In this document: piece after piece, positions 1 to 4,938 of the stretch
Layout of the letters: the number at the start of each line of letters is the position of its first letter
Numbering within the stretch: the stretch's first letter is position 1
NCBI GenBank assembly: GCA_003166055.1
Contig: PMWR01000120.1
Span: 1-6,000 of the forward strand
From: Acidobacteriaceae bacterium
GTDB taxonomy: Bacteria; Acidobacteriota; Terriglobia; Terriglobales; Acidobacteriaceae
Direction of reading: 5' to 3'
DNA length: 6,000 bases
Made by a program: the position numbers and the translations under genes
Notes under the pieces: model-generated
Seen by the model: only the letters and a program-made list of their open reading frames with translations
The model's database searches: none
Told to the model about the DNA's origin: nothing

Positions 1-897
1 GTCCATAACGGCATCGAATACGGCGACATACAGCTCATCTGCGAAGCCTATCAGCTCCTCAAGGAAAGCCTGGGCATGAGCAACGAGGAGATGCACTCGG
101 TCTTCACCGAGTGGAACAAAGGCGAGCTCGACAGCTACCTGATCGAGATCACGCGCGACATTCTGGGCTACAAGGACGAGAAGGGCGAGTATGTAGTCGA
201 CAAGATCCTGGACACTGCCGGGCAGAAGGGCACAGGGAAGTGGACCAGCGTCAGCTCGCTCGACCTGGGCATCCCGCTGACCCTGATCGGCGAAGCGGTT
301 TTCGCGCGCTGCCTGAGCGCCATGAAGGCCGACCGCGTCGAAGCCTCCAAAATCCTGAAGGGGCCGAAAATCAAATTCGAGGGCGACAAGAAGGCGTTCG
401 TCGAGGACATTCGCCAGGGGCTGCTGGCGTCCAAGATGGTTTCCTACGCGCAAGGTTTCATGCTGCTGCGCGAGGCGGCCAAAGAGTACCACTGGAATCT
501 GAATTACGGCGGCATCGCGCTGGTATGGCGCGCCGGCTGCATCATCCGCTCCGCGTTCCTGGGCGATATCAAGAAAGCCTATGACGCCAACCCCGGCCTG
601 AGCAACCTGCTGCTCGATCAATACTTCTGCGGCGTGCTCGCGCGCTGCCAGACGTCCTGGCGCACGGTGGTATCCAGGGCCGTCCAGGCCGGCGTTCCCA
701 TTCCGGCCTTCACTACGGCACTGGCGTTTTACGACGGCTACCGCAGCGCGCGGCTGCCGGCCAACCTGCTGCAAGCCCAGCGCGATTACTTCGGCGCCCA
801 CACCTACGAGCGCGTCGACCAGCCCAGAGGCAAATTCGTCCACACCAACTGGACCGGCACCGGCGGCCGAGTCTCAAGCACCACCTACAACGCCTAA
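1..897 (+). CDS. gnd: 6-phosphogluconate dehydrogenase, decarboxylating (3' part; 5' end outside window)
   Basis: This enzyme oxidatively decarboxylates 6-phosphogluconate to ribulose 5-phosphate, making NADPH in the cytosolic pentose phosphate pathway. The frame is open from base 1, and 298 residues are visible before the TAA. The first codons read VHNGIEYGD, the substrate-binding segment. Its His (codon 2), Asn (codon 3) and catalytic-acid Glu (codon 6) correspond to H186, N187 and E190 of the sheep enzyme; the catalytic Lys would lie two codons upstream of V1, outside the window. The family signature I-x-D-x2-G-Q-K-G-T-G-x-W is at 205-243. Near the C-terminus, RDYFGAH (781-801) supplies the Arg and His that contact substrate in the partner subunit of the dimer. 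The length fits a long-form enzyme of about 480 residues with the N-terminal NADP-binding Rossmann domain missing here. The ATG at 76 is internal and not the start. I see no truncation or frameshift. The NADP preference is assumed, because the cofactor domain is not visible. Confidence 0.97.
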   Translation, partial: VHNGIEYGDIQLICEAYQLLKESLGMSNEEMHSVFTEWNKGELDSYLIEITRDILGYKDEKGEYVVDKILDTAGQKGTGKWTSVSSLDLGIPLTLIGEAVFARCLSAMKADRVEASKILKGPKIKFEGDKKAFVEDIRQGLLASKMVSYAQGFMLLREAAKEYHWNLNYGGIALVWRAGCIIRSAFLGDIKKAYDANPGLSNLLLDQYFCGVLARCQTSWRTVVSRAVQAGVPIPAFTTALAFYDGYRSARLPANLLQAQRDYFGAHTYERVDQPRGKFVHTNWTGTGGRVSSTTYNA

Positions 898-964
898 GTT
901 GTTTTCGCTGTATTTAACCTTCGGACGACCGCACAACGGAATGTGCCATCGAGCGCCCCGGGGT

Positions 965-992
965 CCCCGGCGACAGGTCTTCGTCGCTGGGG
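965..992. repeat. Ten-bp stem-loop, probable interspersed repeat module
   Basis: The arms CCCCGGCGAC (965-974) and GTCGCTGGGG (983-992) pair over 10 bp with a single G-T wobble around an 8-base loop. It follows the CCCCGGGG palindrome directly. There is no T tract behind it, so it is not a classic intrinsic terminator, although it could shape the 3' end of the gnd transcript. From memory, modules of the form GGGTCCCCGGCGA...TCGCTGGGGTGG recur between genes in Acidobacteriaceae; that is recollection and was not searched. Confidence 0.55.
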
Positions 993-1067
993 TGGTGATC
1001 GATGGGTGGGAGACCACAAATCGAATGAGGTCGTTTTCTAGGTTGCGAAAAAAACTTGCTCCATCGG

Positions 1068-1085
1068 CAAAGCTCAAAGGCTTTG
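1068..1085. repeat. Six-bp stem-loop CAAAGC/GCTTTG
   Basis: The arms CAAAGC (1068-1073) and GCTTTG (1080-1085) pair perfectly around the loop TCAAAG. It lies just upstream of the next hairpin and is probably part of the same composite repeat. Alone, a six-bp stem could be chance. Confidence 0.4.
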
Positions 1086-1091
1086 TATCAG

Positions 1092-1146
1092 GGCACGACT
1101 TCAGTCGGGCCGAAAAAGTTCCAAAATAAGGACAGGGCTTTAGCCC
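1092..1146. repeat. Two-hairpin repeat unit (GGCACGACTTCAGTCGGGCC ... GGGCTTTAGCCC)
   Basis: The first hairpin has nine-base arms at 1092-1100 and 1103-1111 around the loop TC; eight of nine positions pair and one is an A-G mismatch. After an A-rich spacer comes a second hairpin, GGGCT (1135-1139) and AGCCC (1142-1146) around TT. The second hairpin with its flank (1135-1153) matches 5884-5902 at the other end of the window at 17 of 19 positions, which marks it as a dispersed repeat. No transposase or terminal inverted repeats are visible here. Confidence 0.65.
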
Positions 1147-1295
1147 CTGCGGTCGGCCGTGATCACCTAAGGATTTATGAGAGGCCTGGAAAGCACCTGA
1201 CGAGTTGGCGACAATCCAATCGGAACCGAAAACGGGCACACCATTTGTGCTCAATTTCACCGCCAACTAATGGTCTATGCAAGTAAAATTCTGGA

Positions 1296-1817
1296 ATGGT
1301 AAGAACTCTGATCTGCTTTGTTCTTCTTTCAATCTCCGCCAAGTCTGCATGTGGACAGGCTGAACCTATATCCGATCCGATAAACGGAGTTTGGAAGCTA
1401 AATCTCGATAAAAGCAAGAGCGCATTGGAAGTTGTTGGTGTTGAAAGTGAAGTAATCACAATCGTCGTGCAGGGCAGTTCCCACAAGATGACGTTCAATG
1501 TGAAGCAATCGAATGATTACAATCCGAACTATTACATCGTGACGGATATGAAGGGCGGAACGGTGAAGCCCGTTAACGCGGATGGGAGAGGGACAAACGA
1601 TTCATGGCGCGTCAAGCGGCAAAGCGTGAAAGCGTTTGACATGGAGCTGATTTCACCGTTTGGTGGATGGACGGACAAATACGAGGTCAGTGCCGACGGA
1701 AAGACCATGACGCTTCACCGCGTGAGCATCACGGGCGTGGCTGGGGTCCAGGTTGAGAAGGACGGGACTGTACGACGCGAGGGGCAACACCTCGTAATCT
1801 TTGACCATGCGGAATAG
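1296..1817 (+). CDS. Exported small hypothetical protein with WKLNLDKSK motif
   Basis: This encodes 173 residues of unknown function. Residues 4-14 form a hydrophobic core after Arg3, giving a signal peptide. A plausible signal peptidase I site is after Gly20 (A-C-G before Q21). Cys19 sits in KSAC, which is a poor lipobox, so a soluble exported protein is favoured over a lipoprotein. The mature part begins with GVWKLNLDKSK (31-41) and ends with YEVSADGKTMTL (129-140). This pattern resembles small lipocalin-like or beta-rich exported proteins common in Acidobacteriota; the resemblance is by eye and gives no function. The ATG at 1296 is chosen because it places the signal peptide at the N-terminus, but only a weak GGA precedes it. 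Two lines counted by hand (1321-1380 and 1381-1440) have 29 and 25 G+C of 60, against 37 of 60 at 2401-2460, so this gene differs in composition from its neighbours and may have arrived by transfer. Confidence 0.72.
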   Translation: MVRTLICFVLLSISAKSACGQAEPISDPINGVWKLNLDKSKSALEVVGVESEVITIVVQGSSHKMTFNVKQSNDYNPNYYIVTDMKGGTVKPVNADGRGTNDSWRVKRQSVKAFDMELISPFGGWTDKYEVSADGKTMTLHRVSITGVAGVQVEKDGTVRREGQHLVIFDHAE

Positions 1818-1938
1818 TGCTTGCGTAATCGCCAGTGCGCACATCGAGCATCATGTAACCCGAATTCTCGGGCTCCTGGTGTATCACCGGCGATTCGTAC
1901 CTAACCGAGCGCAGAAGGAAGGGAAGTTCCTAACCGCC

Positions 1939-2058
1939 ATGACGAGCACGAAAGATCGCGCCGTGTACTGGGGAGTGGCAATTCTCCTCGTCGTTCTGGT
2001 GAATCTCGGCCTCGATTTAGTGGATTGGCTAAAACGCAAGATACGAAACTCACGCTGA
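1939..2058 (+). CDS. Possible 39-residue single-pass membrane protein
   Basis: A short frame from ATG 1939 encodes a polar N-terminus (MTSTKDRA), one strongly hydrophobic segment (about residues 9-27, YWGVAILLVVLVNLGLDLV) and a basic tail (KRKIRNSR). By the positive-inside rule the C-terminus should be cytoplasmic. A purine-rich AAGGAAGGGAAG lies about 10-25 bases upstream, longer than the ideal spacing. The frame stays open upstream to a TTG inside the previous gene, but that extra sequence does not look like protein, so the ATG is preferred. No family is recognised. It could be a real small membrane protein or a chance frame in an intergenic region. Confidence 0.35.
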   Translation: MTSTKDRAVYWGVAILLVVLVNLGLDLVDWLKRKIRNSR

Positions 2059-2102
2059 AAATCGTCGAGATCTTCGTCCAATATATTCTCCAAAATAATC
2101 CC

Positions 2103-2131
2103 TTGACACCATACCAACCAGTAGGTATATT
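2103..2131 (+). promoter_or_regulatory. Sigma-70-type promoter of the TetR cassette
   Basis: A perfect -35 TTGACA (2103-2108), a 17-bp spacer and -10 TATATT (2126-2131, five of six matching TATAAT) form a near-consensus housekeeping promoter. Transcription should start near 2138, leaving a leader of under 20 bases before the ATG at 2156. The leader has no strong Shine-Dalgarno; only GGTAGGT of the second operator is purine-rich. Operator-like repeats overlap the spacer, the -10 and the likely start site. Confidence 0.85.
2111..2128. promoter_or_regulatory. Probable TetR operator O1 (spacer and -10)
   Basis: ATACCAACCAGTAGGTAT is an imperfect palindrome: 14 of 18 positions agree with its reverse complement, with outer arms ATACC/GGTAT exact. 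It fills the promoter spacer and runs into the -10 box. Size and symmetry fit a site for a TetR dimer. A near copy lies 23 bp downstream. That the adjacent TetR protein is the one that binds is inferred from proximity. Confidence 0.8.
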
Positions 2132-2133
2132 CC

Positions 2134-2151
2134 ATACCAACTGGTAGGTAC
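2134..2151. promoter_or_regulatory. Probable TetR operator O2 (start site and leader)
   Basis: ATACCAACTGGTAGGTAC matches O1 at 15 of 18 positions and shares the core TACCAAC-NN-GTAGGTA exactly. The direct repeat extends to CC on the left of both copies (2109-2127 and 2132-2150, 17 of 19 identical). It covers the expected transcription start and ends four bases before the ATG, so a bound repressor would block both promoter access and elongation. Its GGTAGGT may also act as a weak ribosome binding site. Confidence 0.8.
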
Positions 2152-2155
2152 ACCC

Positions 2156-2806
2156 ATGAACTCGACCCTTCCCACGCACGAATCCAAAACCAAAATCCTC
2201 GACGCAGCCCTCCACGTCATCCGCGCCAAAGGCTACTCCGCCACCCGCGTTGAAGACGTCTGCAAGGCCGCATCCCTCACCAAGGGCAGCTTCTTCCACC
2301 ACTTCAAATCCAAGGAAGAGCTGGCCCTCGCCGCCGCCGAATACTGGACCTCCCGCACCACCGCCCTATTCGTCGCCTCGGCCTACAACGATGCGTCCGT
2401 CATTCCAGACCCAGTCGACCGCCTGCTCGCCTACATCGACCTGCGCAAAGCCCTCATCCAGGGCGACCTGCCCGACTTCACCTGCCTGGTCGGCACCATG
2501 GTCCAGGAGGTCTACGGCACCCACCCCAAACTCCGCGAGGCCTGCAGCTACAGCATCGCAGGCCACGCCGCCACCCTCGTCCCCGACATCCAGGCAGCAA
2601 TGCGTGAGCGCGGCATCAAGCAGGGCAAACAGGGCGGCTTCACTGCCGAAAGCCTCGCCCTCTACACGCAGGCCACTATCCAGGGCGCATTCATCCTCGC
2701 CAAAGCCCTCCAGGACGCCGCCATTGCCATCGAGTGCATCAACCACCTCCGCCGCTACGTTGAACTCCTCTTCAGCCAGCCAAAATCCGCAAAGGAGATC
2801 CTATGA
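2156..2806 (+). CDS. TetR/AcrR-family transcriptional repressor
   Basis: The gene encodes 216 residues, a normal TetR length. The N-terminal DNA-binding domain (about 10-60) carries the helix-turn-helix within TRVEDVCKAASLTKGSFFHHF (30-50), followed by KSKEELALAA, which is typical of the family. The C-terminal ligand-binding region includes DFTCLVGTMVQEVYGTHPKLREAC (107-130). By eye this aligns with the GCLTVKLSAEV segment of Escherichia coli NemR, placing Cys110 opposite the redox-sensing Cys106; the subgroup is therefore perhaps NemR/YxaF-like. The gene follows its own promoter and two operator-like repeats, so autorepression is expected. The TGA overlaps the next ATG (ATGA at 2803-2806), so the next gene is probably translationally coupled and co-regulated. 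The start at 2156 is fixed by the promoter position and the family N-terminus. The ligand is unknown. Confidence 0.93.
   Translation: MNSTLPTHESKTKILDAALHVIRAKGYSATRVEDVCKAASLTKGSFFHHFKSKEELALAAAEYWTSRTTALFVASAYNDASVIPDPVDRLLAYIDLRKALIQGDLPDFTCLVGTMVQEVYGTHPKLREACSYSIAGHAATLVPDIQAAMRERGIKQGKQGGFTAESLALYTQATIQGAFILAKALQDAAIAIECINHLRRYVELLFSQPKSAKEIL
2791..2797 (+). promoter_or_regulatory. Strong Shine-Dalgarno inside the end of the tetR gene
   Basis: AAAGGAG lies five bases before the ATG at 2803, inside the last codons of the repressor gene. It fixes the start of the GyrI-like gene and supports independent or coupled initiation at the ATGA overlap. Confidence 0.8.
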
Positions 2807-3258
2807 ACCTCACCCTTGAACCCGAAATCGTTCAATGGCCGCCGACCCACTACGTCTTCCTCGAGAAAACCGGCCCTTTCATGCAAACCGCCTTCCAGGC
2901 CTGGCAGGAACTTCACCAGCTCGAATCCCTCATCTCGGAGCACAACCAGATCACCGGCGCCATGGCCCTCTACAAGATGAAGCCGGACACCTACCGCGCC
3001 GGCTACATCCTCGCCGCCCCGCCCGTCTCGCTGCCTCGCGAGCTCAGCTATGAACTCCTCTCCGGCGGAAAATACAGCAAGTTCGTCCTCACCGGCTCCT
3101 ACTCCAACTTGCCGCAGGCCTCCGGTCGCGTCTGGGAATTCGTTTCCAAAAGCAACATGATGCTCCGCCCCGACTTCGCCATCGAACACTACGGCAACGA
3201 CCCCAAAACCATCCCGGAAGACGGCCTGATCACCGAAATCCTCATCCCCACCGCCTAA
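2803..3258 (+). CDS. GyrI-like small-molecule-binding protein
   Basis: The 151 residues match the stand-alone GyrI-like (SbmC/AraC effector-binding) fold in length and pattern. YVFLEKTGPFMQTAFQAWQEL (17-37) is the first strand and helix. SGGKYSKFVLTGSYSNLPQA (87-106) corresponds to the family's GGKYA-F...G-Y..LP stretch. EHYGNDPKTIPEDGLITEILIP (128-149) matches the usual E-Y-NDP-TTPEE-L-TEI-IP ending. The fold binds small, often cationic or hydrophobic compounds; it occurs as the sensor half of transcription factors, as the gyrase inhibitor GyrI, and in a few proteins as a cyclopropanoid hydrolase. No DNA-binding domain is attached here and there is no signal peptide, so it is cytosolic. Translation is probably coupled to the upstream tetR. 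Binding and sequestering, or converting, the compound that inactivates the repressor is a reasonable but unproven role. Confidence 0.88.
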   Translation: MNLTLEPEIVQWPPTHYVFLEKTGPFMQTAFQAWQELHQLESLISEHNQITGAMALYKMKPDTYRAGYILAAPPVSLPRELSYELLSGGKYSKFVLTGSYSNLPQASGRVWEFVSKSNMMLRPDFAIEHYGNDPKTIPEDGLITEILIPTA

Positions 3259-3273
3259 ACCAAATCCCAACCC

Positions 3274-3281
3274 AAAGGAGG
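3274..3281 (+). promoter_or_regulatory. Near-perfect Shine-Dalgarno of the SnoaL-like gene
   Basis: AAAGGAGG is seven bases before the ATG at 3289 and fixes that start. It is the strongest ribosome binding site in the window and predicts high output of this protein relative to the repressor, whose leader has no clear one. Confidence 0.85.
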
Positions 3282-3288
3282 TTTCACC

Positions 3289-3744
3289 ATGTCCACAGCC
3301 ACAATCGCTGCCCCCGCCACCACCGATGAAGCCGAAATCCTCACCCTCATCGAGACCATGCTCAAGGCCAACCATTCGAAAGACGCCGCCGCCTATGCCG
3401 CGCCCTTCGCGCCCGATGCCACCGTCTACAACCTCGCCCCGCCCCTCGTCCATCACGGCATCGACATCGAAGAAAAGCAGGCCTGGTTCGACAGTTGGGC
3501 CACTCCCGTCAACCTCGAACCCCATAACCTCAAAGTCACGGTCAGCGGCGGCCTCGCCTTCTGCCACGGCTTCCTTCGCATGACCGGCACCAAGAAGGGC
3601 GCCGAAAGGGAAGTCGATTTCTGGATGCGCGAAACCCTCTGCCTCGAGCGAAAGGGAAGCGCCTGGCAAATCGTCCACGAGCACACCTCTGTCCCGTTCT
3701 ACATGGATGGCACCCTGCGCCCCGCCTTCGATCTGCGGCCCTGA
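3289..3744 (+). CDS. SnoaL-like / NTF2-fold (ketosteroid isomerase-type) protein
   Basis: The 151 residues form one cone-shaped NTF2-like domain. After an Ala/Thr-rich N-terminus, EAEILTLIETMLKANHSKDAAAYAAPFAPDATVYNLAPPL (14-53) is the helix pair and first strand that open such domains. Residues 82-99 and 107-119 (EREVDFWMRETLCL) form the sheet, and WQIVHEHTSVPF (126-137) is the characteristic closing strand. Members act as isomerases, cyclases, hydrolases or plain binding proteins for small hydrophobic molecules, so the reaction cannot be named. His54, His55, Asp59 and His130/His132 are polar residues that could line the pocket. There is no export signal. It lies 30 bp after the GyrI-like gene and is probably the third gene of the TetR-controlled unit. 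Confidence 0.88.
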   Translation: MSTATIAAPATTDEAEILTLIETMLKANHSKDAAAYAAPFAPDATVYNLAPPLVHHGIDIEEKQAWFDSWATPVNLEPHNLKVTVSGGLAFCHGFLRMTGTKKGAEREVDFWMRETLCLERKGSAWQIVHEHTSVPFYMDGTLRPAFDLRP

Positions 3745-3791
3745 ACCGCGTGCCGGCTCCCGACACTTTACAATCGATTCCGGGAGCAACC

Positions 3792-4853
3792 ATGGAAAGC
3801 ACAAGTCAATCTCCGCACCGCCGCTGGAACCCCCTGCGCCAGTCATGGGTGTTGGTTTCGCCCCATCGAACCCAGCGCCCATGGCAGGGTGAAGTCAGTC
3901 AGAAGACCGCACCCTCCGTCATCTCCTACGATCCGCAGTGCTACCTTTGCCCCGGCAACCATCGCGCCGGCGGCGCAGCCAACCCGGCCTACCAAAGCGT
4001 GTTCTCTTTTGTAAACGATTACGCGGCCCTGCTCCCAGACTTGCTTCCGGCCTCGCCAACCGCCGAAGCCGACCTCTCCGCCTCGCCGCTGCTCCTCGCC
4101 CAGGCCGCCCGCGGCCTCTGCAAAGTCCTTTGCTACCACCCCGACCACTCGCTCACCCTGGCTCGCATGACGCCCCAGGAGATTCGCCCCGTCGTCGATG
4201 CCTGGGTCCAGCAATATCAAGAACTTGGCATCCAAGACTTCATCCAGTACGTGCAGATTTTCGAGAACCGCGGCGCCATGATGGGAGCCAGCAATCCCCA
4301 CCCCCACGGCCAAATCTGGTCCACCGATTTCATCCCCGACGAACCCGCCGCCGAGACTGCCTCGCAGCACGACTACCTCGCCCAAACCGGCCACTGTCTG
4401 CTCTGCGACTACCTTGAAACCGAGCAGGCAGCAGGCCAGCGCATCATCTTCCAAAATGACTATTTCGCCGCCATCGTCCCTTTCTGGGCCGTCTGGCCTT
4501 TTGAAGTCCTGCTCGTTTCCCGCCGCCACCTCGGCGCCATGCCCGAGTTCACCTCCGCCGAGCGCGACGGTCTCGCCGAAACCCTCCAGCGCATTGCCAC
4601 CCGCTACGACAATCTCTTTGAGACCAGCTTCCCCTACACCATGGGCTTCCACCAATCCCCGACCGATGGCGCCGACCACCCCGAATGGCACTTCCACGCC
4701 CACTTCTATCCGCCGCTGCTCCGTTCGGCCACGGTTCGCAAATTCATGGTCGGTTTTGAGATGTTGGGCATGCCTCAGCGCGACATCACCCCTGAAGACG
4801 CCACCCAGCGCCTCCGCGCCTGCTCCGAGCAGCATTTCTGGCCCCGCGCCTGA
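3792..4853 (+). CDS. galT: Galactose-1-phosphate uridylyltransferase
   Basis: GalT exchanges galactose 1-phosphate and UDP-glucose for glucose 1-phosphate and UDP-galactose in the Leloir pathway, in the cytosol. From ATG 3792 the protein has 353 residues, close to the 348 of E. coli. RRWNPLRQSWVLVSPHRTQRPWQG (10-33) is the usual N-terminus. CYLC (Cys50, Cys53), HPDHS (His119) and SNPHPHGQIW supply the zinc ligands and catalytic site, His172 being the nucleophile and Gln174 its partner (H166 and Q168 of E. coli). HFHAHFYPPLLRSATVRKFMVG in the C-terminal half carries the second metal site and is nearly identical to E. coli. A GTG at 3750 would add 14 residues without family support, whereas GGGAG five bases before the ATG favours 3792. 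A TACAAT at 3769-3774 could be a -10 box, but no -35 is visible, so read-through from the TetR unit is possible. No galK or galE is in the window. Confidence 0.96.
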   Translation: MESTSQSPHRRWNPLRQSWVLVSPHRTQRPWQGEVSQKTAPSVISYDPQCYLCPGNHRAGGAANPAYQSVFSFVNDYAALLPDLLPASPTAEADLSASPLLLAQAARGLCKVLCYHPDHSLTLARMTPQEIRPVVDAWVQQYQELGIQDFIQYVQIFENRGAMMGASNPHPHGQIWSTDFIPDEPAAETASQHDYLAQTGHCLLCDYLETEQAAGQRIIFQNDYFAAIVPFWAVWPFEVLLVSRRHLGAMPEFTSAERDGLAETLQRIATRYDNLFETSFPYTMGFHQSPTDGADHPEWHFHAHFYPPLLRSATVRKFMVGFEMLGMPQRDITPEDATQRLRACSEQHFWPRA

Positions 4854-4881
4854 TCCCTGCCTGTGCGTCGTAAAGCTGCGT

Positions 4882-4910
4882 TTGAACTCCCTGAATTCCA
4901 AGCGTAGACT
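4882..4910 (+). promoter_or_regulatory. Possible promoter of the 4939 gene
   Basis: TTGAAC (4882-4887), a 17-bp spacer and TAGACT (4905-4910) each match the sigma-70 consensus at four of six positions, and the spacing is ideal. Transcription would start near 4917 and leave a leader of about 22 bases holding the Shine-Dalgarno at 4926. It would let the exported protein be expressed separately from galT. Confidence 0.4.
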
Positions 4911-4925
4911 TACCCTGTCCGCCGT

Positions 4926-4932
4926 AAAGGAG
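4926..4932 (+). promoter_or_regulatory. Shine-Dalgarno that fixes the GTG start at 4939
   Basis: AAAGGAG lies six bases upstream of GTG 4939. The reading frame is open far upstream into galT, so this site and the signal peptide that follows decide the start. Confidence 0.8.
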
Positions 4933-4938
4933 CCCTTC

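Larger units (their letters stand above)
898..1295. other. Gene-free intergenic stretch rich in hairpins
   Basis: About 400 bases separate gnd from the next gene. The short open frames here lack convincing ribosome binding sites and protein-like composition. The first two thirds (about 956-1150) contains a CCCCGGGG palindrome (956-963) and at least four stem-loops, listed separately, with an A-rich patch near 1048-1054. I read it as a mosaic of interspersed intergenic repeats. The last part (about 1153-1295) has no clear structure. It must hold the promoter and leader of the 1296 gene, but I cannot identify a convincing -35/-10 pair or a strong Shine-Dalgarno. Confidence 0.6.

Noticed and set aside
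1245..1273. TTGTGC-17-TAATGG as a promoter for the 1296 gene
   Set aside because: Both boxes match the consensus too poorly to call without support.
899..1286. Short + and - strand open frames in the gnd downstream region
   Set aside because: They run through hairpin repeats, lack Shine-Dalgarno sites and have no recognisable protein pattern.
1778..1794. CGAGG/CCTCG hairpin near the end of the 1296 gene
   Set aside because: It is a short stem inside coding sequence with no T tract; not convincing as a terminator.
2109..2150. Two direct repeats considered as a minimal CRISPR or attachment site
   Set aside because: There are only two copies, each palindromic and overlapping a promoter just before a tetR gene; operators explain them fully.
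2250..2819. Open frame of 189 codons on the + strand overlapping tetR
   Set aside because: The product is Pro/Ser/Ala-rich and comes from reading tetR out of frame.
2755..3882. Long open frame of 375 codons on the - strand
   Set aside because: It is antisense to the GyrI-like and SnoaL-like genes, which have clear family matches and Shine-Dalgarno sites; the translation is low-complexity Gly/Val/Asp/Glu.
4414..4938. Upstream extension of the exported-protein reading frame into galT
   Set aside because: The extension is Ser/Pro-rich out-of-frame galT sequence. The signal peptide and AAAGGAG place the start at 4939.
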